From positions 124,001-188,000 of the forward strand of contig JALNJK010000002.1 in NCBI GenBank assembly GCA_023268355.1: a DNA stretch of 64,000 bases, written 5' to 3'. This stretch comes from Candidatus Terraquivivens tengchongensis (lineage in GTDB: Archaea; Thermoproteota; Nitrososphaeria_A; Caldarchaeales; Wolframiiraptoraceae). The position numbers and the translations under genes are program-made. The notes under the pieces were generated by a model. That model was not told the DNA's origin. It ran no database searches and saw only the letters and a program-made list of their open reading frames with translations. Position 1 is the first letter of the stretch; each line of letters begins with the position of its first letter. Shown here one piece after another: positions 1 to 8,342 of the stretch.

Positions 1-1
1 C

Positions 2-415
2 TTTATAAGCGTGAGGGATGACGAAAAGATGCGCATAATACCGGTGGCTAAGAAATTAAAGGAATTAGGCCTAAACATTTTAGCGACAAAGGGGACCGCG
101 GACGTGTTGATTGCCGCTAACATAGACGTTAAAGTAGTCCCAAAAATTGGCGAAGGTCGTCCAGACATACTTGACTACATAAAATCCGACAAAATAGACC
201 TAATCATAAACGTCCCGAAAGGTAAGGGTTCCAAAGATGACGAGTTCCAAATAAGAAGGGCTGCAGTAGATCGTAAAATACCATACATAACGACGGTGGC
301 AGCAGCTCAAGCTGCTGTTAAAGCTATTGAGAAAATAAAGAAGGAAGGCTCCTTTACCGTTAAGCCATTGCAAGAATATCACACTAGGCTAATTGTAAAG
401 AAAGCAAAAGCGTAA
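2..415 (+). CDS. carB: Carbamoyl-phosphate synthase large subunit, C-terminal part (partial)
   Basis: This is the end of carbamoyl-phosphate synthase large chain, which makes carbamoyl phosphate for arginine and pyrimidine synthesis. Only the C-terminal allosteric MGS-like domain lies in the window. The reading frame is open to the left edge, where codons before the first GTG spell F-I-S-V-R-D, a conserved CarB stretch, so the GTG at position 11 is internal and the gene starts outside the window. The Rossmann-like MGS fold is visible in ATKGTADVL and in the conserved IINVPKGKG segment near residue 70. The adjoining gene is convergent. The family assignment is firm; nothing can be said about the rest of the protein. 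Confidence 0.9.
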   Translation, partial: FISVRDDEKMRIIPVAKKLKELGLNILATKGTADVLIAANIDVKVVPKIGEGRPDILDYIKSDKIDLIINVPKGKGSKDDEFQIRRAAVDRKIPYITTVAAAQAAVKAIEKIKKEGSFTVKPLQEYHTRLIVKKAKA

Positions 416-428
416 ATTATCTACTTAC

Positions 429-1148
429 CTAGGCGGTCCGGTATAACTTTCTGAACGCCTTGTAAAGTGGTATCGCGATTGCTGTTCCTATTATCGACTG
501 TCCAAGGTTCACGGGTATCTCGGCCAAAGCATAGACGCCCAAGAAGAACTGTTCATAAACGAAGTACCCCGAAACCATAAGAAGTCCGCCAAGGAGTAAA
601 GAAAGTATTAACCAGCCTTCGTATCCTTTCTCTTTAACGATAAAGTAAATCGGTGTAGCTACAGCCGCAGCCGCCAGACCGATCCATGAATAAGGCATGA
701 TTGTAAAAATGAATGATTGCGCCCCCCCACCGACCGGGAGTATAGAAACCTCCACTTCGCCGACGAATAATGTGATGCCTATCAGAAGTATGAGCACAAA
801 ATATCCAGCGACGAGCGTATAGGATGCTACTGCAAGTTGCCATCCGCCCTTTTTCGGAACTTTCTTAATAAGGTAGCCTACAAGTGCACCTTCTGCTGCT
901 TTTATTAGGAGTGTTGCAGGAGCATAGTAATAGTAGCCTAATGCTAAGTCAGCTAACATGGAACCCACGCCGCCAGCAAATGCGGCTATTCCAGCCCCCA
1001 TCGTAAGTGCCGTAAAGTATATCATCGTTTCACCTAGATTGAAGTAACCTCTGGTGGCTGGTACGTAAATCGATAGGACCATCGTGGCAACGGCTACCAG
1101 CGACGTAAAGACCGCGAGCTTTGCTACGATTATGCTGTAACGTTGCAT
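429..1148 (-). CDS. ECF-type vitamin transporter S component-like membrane protein
   Basis: A 239-residue hydrophobic protein with about six membrane segments. Its N-terminal half, including GGVGSMLADLALGYYYYAP and the following AAEGALVGYL segment, resembles S components of energy-coupling-factor vitamin importers, which bind the substrate inside the membrane. The substrate cannot be read from sequence, and no EcfA or EcfT gene is nearby, so a shared ECF module elsewhere would be needed. A longer version starting at 1184 is possible, but a TATA-like box centred near 1174 lies about 26 bp before the ATG at 1148 and inside any longer reading frame. I therefore chose 1148 as a leaderless start. 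Confidence 0.7.
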   Translation of the reverse strand: MQRYSIIVAKLAVFTSLVAVATMVLSIYVPATRGYFNLGETMIYFTALTMGAGIAAFAGGVGSMLADLALGYYYYAPATLLIKAAEGALVGYLIKKVPKKGGWQLAVASYTLVAGYFVLILLIGITLFVGEVEVSILPVGGGAQSFIFTIMPYSWIGLAAAAVATPIYFIVKEKGYEGWLILSLLLGGLLMVSGYFVYEQFFLGVYALAEIPVNLGQSIIGTAIAIPLYKAFRKLYRTA

Positions 1149-1164
1149 AGCGAATTTTTGAGAA

Positions 1165-1180
1165 ACAAAATATATAAGTT
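1165..1180. promoter_or_regulatory. Shared divergent TATA box
   Basis: The stretch AAAATATATAAGTT contains the self-complementary core ATATAT. It sits almost exactly midway between two divergent ATG codons, at 1148 on the minus strand and 1201 on the plus strand, about 26 bp from each. That is the normal archaeal TATA-to-start distance for leaderless transcripts, so one box may serve both genes. Confidence 0.55.
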
Positions 1181-1200
1181 TCAACCTATATATAGGCTAC

Positions 1201-2685
1201 ATGGTATTTAGGCTTTCATGCATAAAATGCGGAAAACATCTGGAAGAGAAAGAAAACTCGATACGTTGCCCAAGCTGCGGCGGTCAAGTACTCATCGATT
1301 ACGATTATGAGCAGCTCTCATCCACTGCAAGCAAGGAGAAACTTGCAAAAACACCTCCGAATATGTGGAAGTACTCATTCCTTCTACCGCTTGTTGAGAA
1401 CAGCTTTGTCGTATCCTTAGGCGAGGGCGGTACTTTTCTTCAGAAGGCTGAAAGGTTAGGAGAGGAGCTTGGAATTAAGAATGTGTATCTGAAGAACGAG
1501 ACAGTAAACCCCACTGGTTCTTTCTTAGACAGGGGGGTTTCCATAGAGGTCACGAGGGCAAAGAACAAGGGTTACAGCAGCGTCAAGTGCGCGAGCAGGG
1601 GAAACTTAGGTGCTTCAGCAGCTGCATACTCGGCTAAGGCCGGTTTAGGTTGCACGATTTATACGACATTAGGCATCGAGTTAGGTAAGCTTTATCAGGC
1701 CATTGTTTGCGGTGCTGAGATAAGCTTTGTCAAGACATACGACAATGCCATCAGAATGCTGGAACGTCCATATAAAGGAGAGTATGTAATATCCGTAACG
1801 AATCCGTTCTTTCTCGAAGGAATAAAAACTACTGGGTACGAGGTTTGCGAACAACTTGGATGGGCCCCTCCTGAATTTTTTATCGTACCTGTCGGTGAGG
1901 GTGGACACTTATCAATGATATGGAAAGCTCTGAAGGAGCTAAGTTATGTTGGACTTATAAATGATACACACTCAAAGATGCTAGGCGTTCAGGCTAAAAG
2001 CTGCTCGCCCATAGTTGATGCATTCGCAAAGAACCTTGACAAACCTGCAAAATCTAAGGATTTTGGGATGACGTTCCACGACATAGCGGTTAGACAGCCC
2101 ATGCTGGGGGAACTTTGCTTGAAAGCTCTGAGAGAATCGAACGGTTATGCCTTGGCAGTATCCGAGAGGAGAATACTTGAAGCCACGAGGCTTTTAGCCA
2201 AGTGCGAAGGAATTTTTGCTGAACCAGCAGCAGCCTCAACTATAGCAGCCCTTAAGGTTGCTTTGGAAGATAGAATAATAGAAAGGTCCGATAAAGTTGT
2301 ATGCATAATAACGGGTGCAGGTTTAAAGGATCCAGCAGCCGTCAAGAATCTGATAAAGTGCTCGAGCATGGGTGCTCCTATAACACTCATGCTCACATCC
2401 TCATTAGATAGCCGGTTAGGAAAGACGAAGCGCTTAATACTAAAAATTTTACAAAGACGTCCGAATCATGGATATCTTTTATGGAAAACTCTTACGCAAG
2501 AATTCGGTTTGACAATCACGCTCCCCTCACTGTATCAACATTTACAGGAGCTTATGGTCGCTGGCTTGGTAACGGTCACACATGAAGGGGGGCCATCAGA
2601 AAGGAAAAAGAAGGTTTACGTTCTGACGAAGAAGGGAGAAGCAATTCTATCATCAAAACTCAATAAGCTTTATCAGATTTATTAA
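1201..2685 (+). CDS. Threonine synthase-like protein lacking the PLP lysine, fused to a PadR-like winged helix
   Basis: A 494-residue protein. It begins with a zinc ribbon (C7, C10, C23, C26), followed by a fold-type-II PLP domain like threonine synthase (SRGNLGAS near 132, VGEGGHLS near 230). In threonine synthases the cofactor lysine lies in the motif PTGSFKDRG. Here that stretch reads PTGSFLDRG, so the lysine is replaced by Leu109 (codon TTA). Residues from about 405 to 490 form a PadR/MarR-like winged helix (RRPNHGYLLWKTLTQ, then LPSLYQHLQELMVAGLV and a basic wing). Without the Schiff-base lysine, normal threonine synthesis is unlikely. I infer a ligand-sensing regulator derived from an enzyme. 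An alternative is a lysine supplied elsewhere or a sequencing error. The start is leaderless. Confidence 0.75.
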   Translation: MVFRLSCIKCGKHLEEKENSIRCPSCGGQVLIDYDYEQLSSTASKEKLAKTPPNMWKYSFLLPLVENSFVVSLGEGGTFLQKAERLGEELGIKNVYLKNETVNPTGSFLDRGVSIEVTRAKNKGYSSVKCASRGNLGASAAAYSAKAGLGCTIYTTLGIELGKLYQAIVCGAEISFVKTYDNAIRMLERPYKGEYVISVTNPFFLEGIKTTGYEVCEQLGWAPPEFFIVPVGEGGHLSMIWKALKELSYVGLINDTHSKMLGVQAKSCSPIVDAFAKNLDKPAKSKDFGMTFHDIAVRQPMLGELCLKALRESNGYALAVSERRILEATRLLAKCEGIFAEPAAASTIAALKVALEDRIIERSDKVVCIITGAGLKDPAAVKNLIKCSSMGAPITLMLTSSLDSRLGKTKRLILKILQRRPNHGYLLWKTLTQEFGLTITLPSLYQHLQELMVAGLVTVTHEGGPSERKKKVYVLTKKGEAILSSKLNKLYQIY

Positions 2686-2709
2686 CTGCTTTCCGTCGAG
2701 AATAACTGC

Positions 2710-3258
2710 ATGAAGATCGTCGTTGCGATAACAGGAGCCTCAGGCGCACCTATAGCTGAGAGGTTGTTAGAGGTCCTAAAAGCGGGTAAACACAAGGTCT
2801 ACTTGATTCTTTCTAAGAAGGGTGAGGCACTCGTTCGGGCCGAAGCGAATTTGGAGAAGGTAAACTCGTATGCGGATAGAATTTTCTGGGAGGACGAACT
2901 CGAAGCCCCACTTTCAAGCGGCTCTTTTCCCATCGATGCTATGGTGGTCGTACCGTGTTCCATGAAGACGCTTGCAGCAATTGCCAACGGTATTGAGGAA
3001 AACTTGATCATAAGGGCAGCACTCGTTTCCCTCAAGCAGAAAAGGAAATTGGTCTTAGTGCCACGTGAAACGCCTTTAGCCGAGCCGCACATCATCAACA
3101 TGCTTAAGGCAGTCAGAGCAGGAGCTGTCATTTTACCGCCAGTTCTAACGTTCTACCATTCGCCGAAGTCCGTCCAAGACCTTATAGACTTTATAGTCGG
3201 GAGGGTGCTAGAAATCCTCGAAATCGAGCACAATTTATACAAAAGGTGGGGAGAATGA
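2710..3258 (+). CDS. ubiX: UbiX-type flavin prenyltransferase
   Basis: A 182-residue flavoprotein of the UbiX/Pad1 family, which attaches a dimethylallyl group to FMN to make prenylated FMN, the cofactor of UbiD decarboxylases. The N-terminal AITGASGAPIAERLLEVL motif and the central ETPLAEPHIINMLKAVRAG segment are typical, and the length is normal. The stop codon overlaps the ATG of the UbiD homologue downstream (ATGA), so the two are probably translationally coupled. With the two aconitase-X genes that follow, the context points to the archaeal mevalonate branch rather than to ubiquinone synthesis. Confidence 0.9.
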   Translation: MKIVVAITGASGAPIAERLLEVLKAGKHKVYLILSKKGEALVRAEANLEKVNSYADRIFWEDELEAPLSSGSFPIDAMVVVPCSMKTLAAIANGIEENLIIRAALVSLKQKRKLVLVPRETPLAEPHIINMLKAVRAGAVILPPVLTFYHSPKSVQDLIDFIVGRVLEILEIEHNLYKRWGE

Positions 3259-4553
3259 GGGATTTCCTGAATGAGCTTGAGAAGGAAGGAGAACTCATTA
3301 ACATCGTAAGGCCGGTCTCGACGAAGTTTGAGGCGGCTGCGATAATGAAGAAGCTCGATGGGAAGCCCGTACTCTTCCACAAGCTCAAGGAGTGCGAAGG
3401 ATTTAAATTGGCTGCAAACGTCTGCGGCAATAGGAGAATTCTTGCAAAAGCCCTAGGTGTAAGTGAAAACGCTATACTCAGGAAGTTGAATGATGCCATA
3501 GAAAACCCAAGTAAAGGTGAAATCGTTGAAGATGCACCGTGCCAGCAAGTGGTTGATCGAAAACCTGACTTGAGAAAGTTACCTTTCCTGATCTTTGGCG
3601 AACATGATGGTGGGCCCTACGCTACTGCCAGCATAATCATTGCTTATGACAGGGAGTATGGCTTCAATGCCAGCTTCCATAGATTGATGCTCATAGATAG
3701 GAATAAGGTTGTTGCTAGAATACTTCCAAGACATCTTGATGAGTTTATACGTAGAGGCAACAGAAATGTTGCGATAACTTTCGGGAACCATCCTGCTTTC
3801 ATGATAGCGGCGGCCGTTAGTTGGAAGATAGGTATTAGCGAGTTGGACATAGCAAACTCGTTAAGAAAGATGAGGTATGCGAGGTGCGTGACGAATGAAC
3901 TACTTGTGCCCGCAGACTGTGAGGTTGTGATGGAGGGTGTTGTGACGGATGAATTGGCTGATGAGGGTCCAATATTCGACATAACGGGTACGTACGATGT
4001 TGTAAGGAAGCAAAGGGTCATCGAGATAGAGTGCGTAACGATGAGACGCGACCCAATATTTCAAGCAATATTGCTGGCGGGTAGCGAGCACAAAACTTTG
4101 ATGGGTACGCCGAGGGAGGCGACGATCTATAAGGAGGTCGGGAAGGTCTGCGAGTGCCTAGACGTCAGACTAACACCTGGTGGTTGTAAGTGGCTTCACG
4201 CTGTCGTAAAGATAAAGAAAAGACATGATGATGACGGTAGAAAAGCTATAGAGGCGGCATTTAGGGGGCATGGTAGCTTAAAACATGTGATCGTAGTTGA
4301 CGAGGACATAAATATCGATGACCCGGTTGAGTTAGAATGGGCATTAGCAACGAGGGTGCAACTGGACAAGCGCTTGGTGCTTAAGCCTAATGAGTACGGC
4401 TCCTCTTTAGACCCATCCGCTGACCAATACACCCGGAAGACATGTAAGGCTGGAATAGATGCTACGCTGCCTTTGGGTGCTGACTTGAAGCTCTTCAAAA
4501 AGGCTACAATACCCGGAGAGGAAAGTATAAAGATTGAAGATTACATAAAGTAG
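3255..4553 (+). CDS. UbiD-family decarboxylase, probable anhydromevalonate phosphate decarboxylase
   Basis: A 432-residue UbiD-family decarboxylase that uses prenylated FMN. The family acidic motif is present as EGPIFDITGTYD around residue 240, and the C-terminal segment with NEYGSSLDPSADQ is typical. It is flanked by UbiX and by both subunits of aconitase X. In Aeropyrum pernix this gene set performs phosphomevalonate to trans-anhydromevalonate phosphate to isopentenyl phosphate. I therefore infer the anhydromevalonate phosphate decarboxylase role. The ATG at 3255 overlaps the UbiX stop and follows GGTGGGGA; a GTG at 3246 in the same frame would add three residues but lies inside this likely ribosome-binding site. 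Confidence 0.82.
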   Translation: MRDFLNELEKEGELINIVRPVSTKFEAAAIMKKLDGKPVLFHKLKECEGFKLAANVCGNRRILAKALGVSENAILRKLNDAIENPSKGEIVEDAPCQQVVDRKPDLRKLPFLIFGEHDGGPYATASIIIAYDREYGFNASFHRLMLIDRNKVVARILPRHLDEFIRRGNRNVAITFGNHPAFMIAAAVSWKIGISELDIANSLRKMRYARCVTNELLVPADCEVVMEGVVTDELADEGPIFDITGTYDVVRKQRVIEIECVTMRRDPIFQAILLAGSEHKTLMGTPREATIYKEVGKVCECLDVRLTPGGCKWLHAVVKIKKRHDDDGRKAIEAAFRGHGSLKHVIVVDEDINIDDPVELEWALATRVQLDKRLVLKPNEYGSSLDPSADQYTRKTCKAGIDATLPLGADLKLFKKATIPGEESIKIEDYIK

Positions 4554-4585
4554 CTAAAGACAGTAAAACCACTGGTGCAATCAAA

Positions 4586-5767
4586 ATGTATCTTTCAAAA
4601 GATGAAGAACGCATGCTGGTTGGCGAATTCGGATACGCCATGCAAAAGGCTATGGAGATACTCATAGCGCTTGGAAAAATTTACGACGCCGAGAAGCTAA
4701 TTCCCATAACGAGCGCCCACATATCAGGCGTATCTTATGCCAACGTGGGCGAAGATGGACTAGAGTTTTTGGAAGAACTCGCATCTGATGGTAAAGTTCT
4801 CGTAAAGACGACACTCAATCCCGCAGGCATGGATTTGGACAGATGGAGCTTAATGGGTATTGATAGAGAATTCGCGGAGAATCAGCTAAGGGTGATAGAC
4901 GTCTACAGAAAGATGGGTGTAGAGGTAACCTGCACGTGTACGCCATACCTTGTCAACAACATGCCCAAACTAGGCGACCACGTCGCATGGAGTGAAAGTT
5001 CGGCAGTAGTTTACGCAAATTCCGTCATAGGTGCTAGGACAAATAGGGAGAGCGGAATGAGCGCTTTGGCGGCAGCAATAACTGGTAGGACACCTCTTTA
5101 TGGTCTACACATTAAGGATAACCGTCAACCGACTGTAGAGGTTAGGGTACCGCAGCCAGATGGAGAGTTCGGGTTTGCTTGTCTCGGTATGGTCATTGGA
5201 AGGCTTGTTGGCGATGGTATACCCTTCATCAAGGGTATGTTTCATGCTGAGCCGGATGAATTAAAGGCGTTGGGCGCTGCGTTGGCTAGTGTCGGTGGTG
5301 TGCCCATGTTTCACATAGAGGGCATAACACCCGAGGCTAAGGAATACGCAGATCGGTCTATGGAGAAGCTCGTCGTTACAGAGGCTGACATAATGAGCAT
5401 CAAGAAGGAGTATACAAGCGAGGCGGATCCGGACTTAATATTTCTTGGATGCCCTCATCTCTCACTTATAGAGCTTAAGAAGATCGCATCGGTTTTGATT
5501 GGAAAAAAGGTCAGAAAAAAACTCTGGTTATGTTGCTCTAAACACGTCAAATTGGAGGCGGACAAGTTGGGCATAACACGGGCCTTAGAGGCTGCTGGTG
5601 CTACAATTGTATGTGATACTTGCCCGATAGTTGCACCCGTAAGGGATTTGGGCATATCAGTCGTTGCTACAAACTCGGCTAAAGGAGCATGGTACTCAAG
5701 AAACTTAAACAATTTTTCTGTGAAATTGCTCTCGACGGAAGAATGCCTCAGGGAAGCGACCGAATGA
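4586..5767 (+). CDS. Phosphomevalonate dehydratase large subunit (aconitase X)
   Basis: A 393-residue aconitase-X catalytic subunit (formerly DUF521). Characteristic segments include TSAHISGVSYANVGEDGL near residue 30 and the cysteine-containing LGCPHLS and CDTCP motifs in the C-terminal third that can hold an iron-sulfur cluster. In the archaeal mevalonate pathway this subunit and the small swivel subunit dehydrate (R)-5-phosphomevalonate. The stop codon overlaps the ATG of the small subunit by ATGA, and UbiX and UbiD lie directly upstream, which supports this role over the other aconitase-X activity, hydroxyproline-linked dehydration. Confidence 0.87.
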   Translation: MYLSKDEERMLVGEFGYAMQKAMEILIALGKIYDAEKLIPITSAHISGVSYANVGEDGLEFLEELASDGKVLVKTTLNPAGMDLDRWSLMGIDREFAENQLRVIDVYRKMGVEVTCTCTPYLVNNMPKLGDHVAWSESSAVVYANSVIGARTNRESGMSALAAAITGRTPLYGLHIKDNRQPTVEVRVPQPDGEFGFACLGMVIGRLVGDGIPFIKGMFHAEPDELKALGAALASVGGVPMFHIEGITPEAKEYADRSMEKLVVTEADIMSIKKEYTSEADPDLIFLGCPHLSLIELKKIASVLIGKKVRKKLWLCCSKHVKLEADKLGITRALEAAGATIVCDTCPIVAPVRDLGISVVATNSAKGAWYSRNLNNFSVKLLSTEECLREATE

Positions 5768-6165
5768 ACGCTATTCTAGAGTTAAGGGGCAGGGTTATAA
5801 AAGGAGGAAGGGCCGAAGGCGAAGCATTGGTCTCATCGCAACCGATATCCTTCTACGGAGGCATTGACCCTGACACGGGAATAGTTAGGGAAAAGGGGCA
5901 TGAGTTGGAAGGCAAGAGCGTAGCCGGAAAGGTTTTAATCTTTCCGCATGGGAAAGGTTCAACTGTCGGTTCCTACATAATTTACAGGTTGAAGAAAAAG
6001 GGCGTAGCACCGAGCGCGATAATAAATCAGAGATGCGAGCCTATAGTTGCCGTTGGTGCGATAATAAGTGATATACCTACGATTGATTGTGTTGACATCA
6101 GCAATTTTAAGAGTGGTGATTGGATAAAAATAGAGGACGGAAAAATAATTGTAGAACGGCGCTAG
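5764..6165 (+). CDS. Phosphomevalonate dehydratase small subunit (aconitase X swivel domain)
   Basis: A 133-residue swivel-domain protein (DUF126 family). The motif GKVLIFPHGKGSTVGSYIIY in the middle is the family signature. It pairs with the large subunit encoded immediately upstream. The ATG at 5764 overlaps the upstream TGA; the frame stays open upstream to 5689, but those codons lie inside the large-subunit gene and read as unrelated sequence, so I chose 5764. The stop TAG shares a CTAG palindrome with the stop of the convergent aminotransferase gene. Confidence 0.87.
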   Translation: MNAILELRGRVIKGGRAEGEALVSSQPISFYGGIDPDTGIVREKGHELEGKSVAGKVLIFPHGKGSTVGSYIIYRLKKKGVAPSAIINQRCEPIVAVGAIISDIPTIDCVDISNFKSGDWIKIEDGKIIVERR

Positions 6166-7298
6166 AGATCACCTATGAAGAACTCTCTGATCTTTTCAGC
6201 TATATAGCGTAAGTCATCAGTGGTTACTTTAGGATGTACTGGCAGGGAGAGCACTTCATCAGAAGCCTCTTCGGACACAGGTAATGAACCTCTCTGGTAG
6301 CCGTAAAGTCCCATGTAGAGTGGGTGCAGATGAACTGGGTTTGGCCAATAAATTGCCGCTTCTATACCGTTTTCCGTGAGATATTTTTGGAGCATGTCTC
6401 TCGACTTTTTAGGCCCACCACCCCTAACTCTTATTGTGTAAACATAATGTGATGGTTTGACGTAGGAAGGAAAAGTTGGGGTGATGATGCTAGGTATGCC
6501 TTCGAGGTAATCCTTCAGGACTTCCGCATTCCTTGCCCTAATGGCATTTAGCTTCTCGAGTTTCGAAAGTTGTACAAGACCGATCGCGGCCTCAAATTCT
6601 GTCATCCTATAGTTCAGCCCGGGTATCACGGCCATATGCGCCTCTTCCTGACCATGTGTCCTGAAGAGCCTACACTTCCTGGCATACTCGGCGTCATTTG
6701 TAGTTATAATTCCGCCCTCGCCAGTAGTCATGTTCTTGCTGGCGAAGAAACTAAAGCATCCCATATGACCAATGCTGCCGATCTTTTTACCTTTGTAAAG
6801 CGCTCCATGTGCCTGGGCAGCATCTTCGATAACTATCAGCCCTTTATCCTCAGCGATCTCCATTATAGCATCCATTTCGGCAGGACATCCGTAGACATGC
6901 ACAGGTATTACCGCCTTCGTGTTATCCGTTATAGCGTCTTGAAACTTTTCAGGATCCATGCATAGCGTTTCAGGGTCTACGTCCACGAATACAGGTTTTG
7001 CGCCCTGGATAAGTACAACGTTTGCCGTAGCCACAAAAGTCATTGCAGGTATTATGACCTCATCACCGTGTCCTATGCCACATGCTGCGAGGGCCGTGTG
7101 GAGGGCAGCAGTCCCAGAATTTACAGCAATTGCATACTCAACGCCGATGTATGATGCGAAACTCCTCTCAAACTCACTAACTCTTTCACCGCTACCGTGC
7201 CATGTAGTGAGCATACCCGTCCTGAGAACCTTAGAAACTTCCTCTATCTCTGCTTCATCGATTACAGGCTGGTTTATTCGAATCTTTTTATTGACCAA
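6162..7298 (-). CDS. DegT/DnrJ/EryC1/StrS-family PLP aminotransferase
   Basis: A 378-residue sugar-type aminotransferase. These enzymes usually aminate a nucleotide-linked keto-sugar for surface glycans. The PLP lysine is in FFASKNMTTGEGG near residue 188, preceded by the cofactor-binding IEDAAQAHG motif near 158, and the N terminus DEAEIEEVSKVLRTG is standard for the family. No other sugar-modifying gene is adjacent, so the substrate is unknown. The start is TTG. The last codon overlaps the convergent aconitase-X subunit gene by four bases. Confidence 0.85.
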   Translation of the reverse strand: MVNKKIRINQPVIDEAEIEEVSKVLRTGMLTTWHGSGERVSEFERSFASYIGVEYAIAVNSGTAALHTALAACGIGHGDEVIIPAMTFVATANVVLIQGAKPVFVDVDPETLCMDPEKFQDAITDNTKAVIPVHVYGCPAEMDAIMEIAEDKGLIVIEDAAQAHGALYKGKKIGSIGHMGCFSFFASKNMTTGEGGIITTNDAEYARKCRLFRTHGQEEAHMAVIPGLNYRMTEFEAAIGLVQLSKLEKLNAIRARNAEVLKDYLEGIPSIITPTFPSYVKPSHYVYTIRVRGGGPKKSRDMLQKYLTENGIEAAIYWPNPVHLHPLYMGLYGYQRGSLPVSEEASDEVLSLPVHPKVTTDDLRYIAEKIREFFIGDL

Positions 7299-7854
7299 GT
7301 TCTCTTACACGCCCCAGACAACCTAGTCTAGAGATAGAGTTTCCCCAAATAAATTTAAGATGAAGCTTGGTTTACAAAATTGTCAATCACAGCGCCGTAG
7401 CTCTCGAGAGGTTTTCTGGGCGAAATCAATAATATGTAGGTATGTCCTGCATGTTGTCTAAGTATTTTAACCTCGACCTGATTGGTTAAATGTAACTAGT
7501 ACCATCCATAACCTCAAAATTAGATGGGTTATCAAGATTGCGACCATAAATGGTACCAAAGCGATACAATTTCGATATCCCAAAAATGAGTAACGACAGC
7601 AATATCGAGAAGTCCACCTAGACACGTTGAGAAATTGTTGTGATATCACATAATGTTATCCATATGTTACATGATCACAAATCCCACGGTTTACTGTTTT
7701 GTATTAAAAAACGAGTTAAACAAAGGAGTAAGATGACGTCACATAGCGTCAAGGTGCGTAATACAAAAAGACTATCGGAGCAACTCTCACAAGAAAATTA
7801 TTAATTGTACACAATAATTCCAGTTTACAAAAGTGTAGACTAGGGTGATGCAAT
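7299..7854. other. Intergenic region without a recognisable gene
   Basis: About 556 bp lie between divergent genes. The sequence is AT-rich with stops in all frames, and I see no tRNA, no CRISPR repeat and no convincing short gene. It should hold the promoters of both flanking genes. A TATA-like ATTATTAATT near 7795-7804 and a GGTGAT Shine-Dalgarno at 7844-7849 serve the rightward gene. One ATGACGTCA element lies at 7733. Confidence 0.5.
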
Positions 7855-8342
7855 TTGGATGCTACGCTCCTTGATGAGATGAAGCAGTATTGGGAGAATG
7901 ACGTCATATTCAAGCTACTCAGCGAAAGGTGCTCTCTTACTAAGAAGCAACTCGAGACATTATTGATAGATCTATTCTTGGAAAGCAAGGGCATAAAGCT
8001 TCCAGTAGAGGAGAAGGCAAAGCTTCGTGGGGTCTCGAAGGGCTCTTTTTTAAGAACCAAGAAACAAGCAATAGATAACATAACTAGGTCACTTTACACA
8101 GTATTGCTGCTGGGCTATCTTGGTCTTTTTGAATTGCCAACATACTCTTGGTTCTTGGAAGCCTCTGAGACCCTAAACGGCAGAAATCCCGAAGTAATAG
8201 CTAGCCTGCTACTTAGGCTTACGGAGGCGAAAAAGTAAAAATGGACACATCAACGGCTGTCTTTATTGCATTGTTTTTTACACAAACAGCGATATTCTAT
8301 ATGCTATTACGTAGAGCTAGTACGCATACGAGAATGACGTCA
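7733..8342. repeat. Three copies of ATGACGTCA (possible operator)
   Basis: The palindromic core TGACGTCA occurs as ATGACGTCA at 7733-7741, 7898-7906 and 8334-8342. The last two copies share a longer 13-base string, GAGAATGACGTCA. One copy is upstream of a two-gene unit, and the other two lie inside its first and second genes, the second of which encodes a winged-helix protein. Single copies of TGACGTCA occur elsewhere in the window (near 10039, 34859 and 44389), so the core alone is not specific. Confidence 0.3.
7855..8238 (+). CDS. Small all-helical protein of unknown function
   Basis: I do not recognise this 127-residue protein. It is rich in charged helices. The segment GVSKGSFLRTKKQAIDNITRSLYT near residues 60-84 could be a helix-turn-helix-like DNA-binding unit, followed by a hydrophobic helix (LYTVLLLGYLGLF). 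The start is TTG, five bases after a good GGTGAT Shine-Dalgarno; the nearby ATG at 7848 is out of frame. Two bases separate its stop from the next gene, which encodes a membrane-tethered winged-helix protein, so the pair probably acts together. Confidence 0.6.
   Translation: MDATLLDEMKQYWENDVIFKLLSERCSLTKKQLETLLIDLFLESKGIKLPVEEKAKLRGVSKGSFLRTKKQAIDNITRSLYTVLLLGYLGLFELPTYSWFLEASETLNGRNPEVIASLLLRLTEAKK

Noticed and set aside
7467-7649. A 60-codon frame on the minus strand in the large intergenic region
   Set aside because: No ribosome-binding site, no domain and unusual composition; it looks like chance in an AT-rich non-coding stretch.
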